Positions 59,296 to 64,000 of a stretch of DNA of 64,000 nt are shown here, piece by piece (the stretch's first letter is position 1; each line of letters opens with the position of its first letter). The translations under genes were made by a program, and so were the position numbers. The stretch is taken from contig NC_081819.1 of NCBI RefSeq assembly GCF_030704535.1, positions 18,200,001-18,264,000 of the forward strand. The letters run 5' to 3'. The DNA is from Vitis vinifera (lineage: Eukaryota; Streptophyta; Magnoliopsida; Vitales; Vitaceae). Under the pieces are notes generated by a model, which saw nothing but the letters and a program-made list of their open reading frames with translations, did not search any database and was not told where the DNA came from.

Positions 59296-61602
59296 ATGAT
59301 GTTTAGAACATCACTTCTATTGCTGGCTTTCATGGCTGCTGCAACTTCAATTGCTTCGACAGACAGACAAACATATGTAGTTCACATGGACAAGACCAGG
59401 ATCACATCTTTAGATGGTATTCTTGGTGATTCCAGAAAATGGTATGAAGCAGTTATGGATTCCATCAATGAACTCTCAATTCAAGGAGGAGGCGAAGAAG
59501 AAACATCACCTCCCGAGCTCCTTTACACCTATGAAACTGCCATCACTGGCTTTGCTGCAAAGCTCTCCATCAAGCAGTTGCAGGCCTTGAACAAAGTTGA
59601 GGGGTTTCTCTCAGCTGTTCCTGATGAATTACTAGGTCTCCACACCACACACTCACCTCAGTTTCTTGGCCTGCATACTGGGAGAGGACTATGGAATGCT
59701 CACAACCTGGCCACTGATGTGATAATTGGCATTGTTGATACTGGAATCTGGCCTGAACATGTTAGTTTTCAAGATAGGGGCATGTCATCGGTGCCCTCTC
59801 AATGGAAAGGAGCTTGTGAGGAAGGCACAAAGTTCACACATTCCAATTGCAACAAGAAGCTTATTGGCGCAAGAGTCTTTTTCAAAGGGTACGAAGCCAT
59901 TAGAGGGAGAATCAATGAATTGGTGGATTTCAAATCCGCTAGGGACTCACTGGGCCATGGAACGCACACTGCATCAACTGCAGCTGGTAATGTGATACCT
60001 GGAGCAAGCCTTTTCGGTAGGGGAAAGGGCTTTGCAAGGGGAATGAGATATACATCAAGAATTGCTGCATATAAAGCTTGTTATGCTGGTGGCTGTGCAA
60101 ACTCTGATATATTAGCAGCAATAGACCAGGCTGTTTCCGATGGGGTTGATGTATTGTCACTGTCCGTGGGAGGTGACTCAAAGCCTTACCATATTGACAG
60201 TATCGCTATAGCTTCCTTTGGGGCAGTCCAAAATGGTGTTTTCGTTTCTTGTTCTGCGGGAAATTCAGGGCCTTCTAGTTCAACTGTTGCCAATTCCGCA
60301 CCTTGGATCATGACAGTTGCTGCAAGCTCCCTCGATAGAAGCTTCCCTACTATAGTTAAGCTTGGCAACGGAGAAACTTTTCATGGGGCATCGTTGTACT
60401 CTGGGAAAGCAACTAAGCAACTATTGCTTGCTTATGGAGAAACTGCAGGTCGTGTTGGAGTTAATTATTGCATTGGTGGCACGCTTTCTCCCAATCTCGT
60501 AAAAGGGAAGATTGTTGTATGCAAACGAGGCGTGAATAGCCGAGTTGTAAAGGGGGAACAAGTGAAAATGGCAGGTGGTGCTGGAATGATACTGCTGAAC
60601 ACTGAAGCTCAAGGGGAGGAGCTTGTTGCTGATCCCCACGTTTTACCGGCCATTTCTTTAGGGGCTTCAGCAGGTAAATCCATAATAAACTATGTAAATT
60701 CTGGGAATTCTACTGCTTCTATTGTATTCCGTGGGACTGCATATGGGAATCCTGCGCCTGTAATGGCAGCATTCTCTTCAAGAGGCCCTGCTTCAGAAGG
60801 GCCTTATGTGATCAAGCCCGATGTGACTGCTCCAGGCGTGAACATACTGGCTGCATGGCCACCAACTGTAAGCCCAACCGGGCTCAAAAGCGATAACAGA
60901 AGTGTACTATTTGATGTACTCTCCGGGACATCAATGTCTTGCCCTCATGTTAGTGGCCTAGCCGCGCTTCTTAAATCAGTTCACAAAGATTGGTCACCCG
61001 CCGCCATCAAGTCAGCCCTGATGACAACTGCTTATACTCTAGACAACAAGAGAAGTCCAATTTCAGATTTTGGTTCTGGTGGCTCATCAGCAACCCCTTT
61101 TGCATATGGTTCAGGCCATGTGAATCCAGAGAAAGCCTCCAAACCAGGGCTAATTTATGACATTACAACTGAGGACTACCTCAACTACTTGTGTAGCCTT
61201 AACTACACCTCTTCTCAGATAGCTCGAGTGTCAAGAAGGATCAGTTTCACTTGCCCAAATGACTCAGTTCATCTTCAACCTGGAGACTTGAACTATCCTT
61301 CATTTGCAGTACTTTTCAATGGCAATGCCCAAAAAAACCGTGCCACATACAAAAGAAGTGTAACAAATGTTGGGTACCCTACTACTACCTATGTGGCACA
61401 GGTGCAGGAACCAGAAGGAGTATCAGTCATGGTTAAACCTAATGTTTTAAAGTTTAAAGAACTCAATCAGAAACTGAGTTACAAGGTGAGTTTCGTTGCA
61501 TCGCGAAAAACATCAACTTCTTCTAGTTGGTCTTTTGGATCTCTAGTTTGGGTGTCTAGGAAATATAGAGTTAGAAGTCCCATTGCAGTAACTTGGCAGT
61601 AG
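59296..61602 (+). CDS. SBT1.1: Subtilisin-like protease, SBT1.1 type
   Basis: An uninterrupted coding exon of 768 residues starts at the ATG at 59296 (the in-frame ATG at 59251 would lie inside the presumed leader intron). Signal peptide about 1-21. Inhibitor_I9 propeptide about 26-118 (TYVVHMDK, YTYETAITGFAAKL). The mature protein probably starts at TTHSPQFLGL. The catalytic triad is intact: Asp148 in GIVDTG, His221 in GHGTHTAST and Ser546 in SGTSMSCPHV, with oxyanion Asn323 in SAGNSGP. A PA domain is inserted at about 360-480, and a fibronectin III-like domain closes the protein (about 665-766). It is a secreted, self-processing serine protease. SBT1.1 in other plants cleaves phytosulfokine precursor, so peptide-hormone maturation is a reasonable inference; the assignment within SBT1 is from resemblance to AT1G01900. 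Confidence 0.93.
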   Translation: MMFRTSLLLLAFMAAATSIASTDRQTYVVHMDKTRITSLDGILGDSRKWYEAVMDSINELSIQGGGEEETSPPELLYTYETAITGFAAKLSIKQLQALNKVEGFLSAVPDELLGLHTTHSPQFLGLHTGRGLWNAHNLATDVIIGIVDTGIWPEHVSFQDRGMSSVPSQWKGACEEGTKFTHSNCNKKLIGARVFFKGYEAIRGRINELVDFKSARDSLGHGTHTASTAAGNVIPGASLFGRGKGFARGMRYTSRIAAYKACYAGGCANSDILAAIDQAVSDGVDVLSLSVGGDSKPYHIDSIAIASFGAVQNGVFVSCSAGNSGPSSSTVANSAPWIMTVAASSLDRSFPTIVKLGNGETFHGASLYSGKATKQLLLAYGETAGRVGVNYCIGGTLSPNLVKGKIVVCKRGVNSRVVKGEQVKMAGGAGMILLNTEAQGEELVADPHVLPAISLGASAGKSIINYVNSGNSTASIVFRGTAYGNPAPVMAAFSSRGPASEGPYVIKPDVTAPGVNILAAWPPTVSPTGLKSDNRSVLFDVLSGTSMSCPHVSGLAALLKSVHKDWSPAAIKSALMTTAYTLDNKRSPISDFGSGGSSATPFAYGSGHVNPEKASKPGLIYDITTEDYLNYLCSLNYTSSQIARVSRRISFTCPNDSVHLQPGDLNYPSFAVLFNGNAQKNRATYKRSVTNVGYPTTTYVAQVQEPEGVSVMVKPNVLKFKELNQKLSYKVSFVASRKTSTSSSWSFGSLVWVSRKYRVRSPIAVTWQ

Positions 61603-62187
61603 CTTGAAGACTAAAGAACGGCCGGCTGTTCCATTTAAGAGCATATATAAAATATCATACTTTATATGATGAATGGTTTCATCAGCGCTACCATTTGCCA
61701 TTTTGGGGGATATAGTAAGAAAAAATTTCATCCTTCTCCATCATCATCAATGCTTTGTCAACTGATATTCATTCTACATTTTTGAAAATGGTAATGCCAT
61801 CCAAAATTGAAACCAATTTATCAAATGCATAAGTAGTTTTTTCATTTGATATTATCTACGTACTGCATCATCAATTTAATTTTAATTGATTGGATCTCAA
61901 ATGCATTACATTATTTGCCATCTTTTGCTTTTGGACATTTCTACACTTTAGTTTCCTCAGCTGAAGATTGAACAATTACTTTAATCTTCTCCAATCTCTA
62001 ATGGATAGTTTTCAATGAGGTGCTTAAAAAAAAAATTGCCAATGAGAATGAATTTGCTTAATGTTCTCATTATTTCATAGAAGACCCCTTCAAGGAGGAG
62101 AGTTCAACAAAGCCAAGCTCTGGGGGTTGATCTTTTTAAGAATAAGCTTTGTCCAAGAAAGCCCTTTCCATGTATATATATATATAA
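61603..62187. other. 3' flank of the subtilase gene
   Basis: Presumed 3' UTR and intergenic DNA. A short (TA)n run lies at 62173-62186, directly against the hAT element end. Confidence 0.45.
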
Positions 62188-64000
62188 GGGTCTTCAAAAA
62201 GCCCACGGCCCAGGCCCGAGCCTATTTCTGGATGGGCCGGGCCACAGTCCCCAATTTAGGCCCGGACTGGCCCGCTTGTAGGCCCATAGGCTGCCCGTAG
62301 GCCCGCCACTTAAAAAAAATGTATATACATATATAAAAAAAGATATTCAAAAAATAGAAAATGCTACATTAATAAAAATATTCATTGCTAACTATTTTAT
62401 TAATTGAATGTATACATTACATTTGAAAATGTGGGAAAAGTTTACATCACTACAAAATAAGTACATCCCAACTAGGTTGGCATCCACTTATTTATCAATC
62501 ATTTGTACTTTTCAACCACAAAAAATAAAAATAAAAATAAAAATATGACATACATTTAGTAAAATATTTTAATCATTATCTTTTGGCGGTGATGGCGAAC
62601 TATCGCAAATTCATGAAGATCTTGATGATTTTAGTTTTTCCATATTGGCAAACATATTTTCTTCTTGAATAGAATCAAATATCCTTTTATCTGCTATTGC
62701 CTAGTCTTTCACACATATATTTGCTTCAATAGAATCTGGCGTTAAGCTGCATCGTTTATCACTAACTACTCTTCCACCTACACTAAAAGCAGCTTCTAAT
62801 GCAACTGTACTCACAGGAACTGTTAGTACATCACGAGCAATGATAAAAAATACAGGATATTTGTGTTGTTGTGATTTCCACCATATTAAAATATCAAAAT
62901 CTTCATCATCTTCAAATGAAATTAAATCAGTATTAAGATATCTATCTAAATCAGTTGTGTTGTTTGGAGAACTATTTGTTGTCTTCTTTCGACTTTTCAA
63001 CATTTCTAGAGCTCCTTTATAAAAAGATGAAGAGCTTGTAGATGTAGGTGGTAATTTAATAGAACTAATATCATCACCATATTTTTCTTTATAATAGTTA
63101 TATAAATTATATAATAATGAATTTTTTTCATTTTTAAGTTCTTCAATTTTTATTTGGTCATTAAAATAAATAATTGTTAACCATTCATCCAAAGCTTCAA
63201 ATTTCAATCTAGGGTCCATAATTAAACCAAGATAAAAAATTAAAGGTATTTCTCCCCAATATTTTCTAAATTTTTCTATCATTGCAAATATTACATCATT
63301 AAATATATCCAAATTTAAATATTTTTTAAGTACAATAAAAATATTAGTTATTTGCATAACAACTCGGTTTGAAGATGGATAATATACACCACAAATTTTT
63401 TTTGTTAAAGTATCAAATACTTCAAAAAGATCTCTTAAAAGATCTGCAATATGCCAATCATAATCATTTAATACATCAATATCTGTTTCACAATCATTGC
63501 TAATTAATTGTATTTCATATAGTTCTACTACTTTTCTATATTTTATAATAGTTTATAAAAGTTTATAAGTGGAATTCCATCTAGTGGGCATATCCAAATT
63601 TATATTTCTTTTTTTTCATATTTAACATTTTGGAACAATAAAAAAATAATTCATGTTTTGCTTGAGAACTATTAAGACCCGCAGCAATGCCTCTAATTTT
63701 TTGTAATGTATCATCAATGTGTTTTAATCCATTTTTTACAATTAAAATTAAAATATGTGCACAACAACGCTCATGAAATATTTTTCATTGATTTTCTTTT
63801 ATTTGCCAATATCGTTTTAATCTATATACTGCTGCATCATTATTAAAAGCATTATCTAATGTTATTGTAAATATTTTATCACGAATGCCAAAATCTATAA
63901 TTTCATCATTTATTAAAAATGCTATATTTTTACCATTATGTGGAGCATTTATTATTTTAAATGAAATAATTCTTTTATTTAATTTCCATTCATTATCAAT
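62188..64000 (-). mobile_element. hAT transposon with broken transposase, runs off the window
   Basis: The element's end at about 62188-62310 is rich in GGCCCG words (GGGCCGGGCC, AGGCCCGGACTGGCCCG), typical subterminal repeats of Ac-like plant hAT elements. On the minus strand, 63357-62701 is open and ends in the hAT dimerisation domain, with WW.SQQHKYP, ARDVLTVPVST and EAAFSVGGRVVSDKR. Upstream, the frame continues through DMPTRWNSTYKLL and then a TAA stop at 63553-63555; the RNase H-like core (FHERCCAHIL, ITLDNAFNNDAAV) lies at 63700-63960 with another stop and frame change. It is an inactive transposase. The BED zinc finger, if present, is beyond the window. Confidence 0.88.

Overview
The window looks like nuclear DNA of a eudicot. 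It has AT-rich intergenic DNA, multi-exon genes with GT-AG introns, intronic transposons, LINE, copia and hAT remnants, and a plant-type tRNA-Leu. Gene content and repeat style fit a woody dicot such as grapevine, but the species is inferred from recall and was not tested. I see six supported protein genes and one intact tRNA gene; the rest is mostly repeats.

Layout. 1-14 kb: a broken kelch-like gene, diverged segmental repeats, a LINE remnant on the minus strand, and a very regular tandem array with a 146-bp period (10.04-11.79 kb). 14.8-19.1 kb: a three-exon VIT/CCC1-family transporter gene (membrane protein of ER body-like) whose second intron holds a 562-bp hAT element with a perfect 8-bp target duplication and a decayed copia element. 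21.8 kb: a small secreted single-LysM protein. 22-33 kb: gene-poor, with a second hAT element, a 1.48-kb inverted-repeat element, a LINE tail and retrotransposon-like debris.

34.2-42.4 kb: a ten-coding-exon SPX-MFS vacuolar phosphate transporter (PHT5/VPT). 43.4-49.2 kb: GET3a, the tail-anchored-protein targeting ATPase (seven exons). 50.6-50.8 kb: a tandem tRNA-Leu(AAG) pair with one decayed copy. 51.1-51.6 kb: a copia 3' end with LTR. 52.0-55.8 kb, minus strand: URM1 (four exons), with a LINE and a MITE in intron 1. 59.3-61.6 kb: an intact intronless-CDS subtilase of the SBT1.1 type. 62.2-64 kb: a broken hAT transposase running off the end.

The genes are independent housekeeping or physiological loci, not an operon-like system. 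Their functions touch iron or metal storage, phosphate storage, ER membrane-protein insertion, tRNA thiolation and protein urmylation, and extracellular proteolysis. GET3a and SBT1.1 are neighbours in Arabidopsis too (AT1G01910 and AT1G01900, from memory), suggesting old microsynteny with URM1 lying between them here. I found no convincing undescribed system. The most unusual items are the 146-bp array, the paired hAT elements with G-quadruplex tracts, and the duplicated tRNA.
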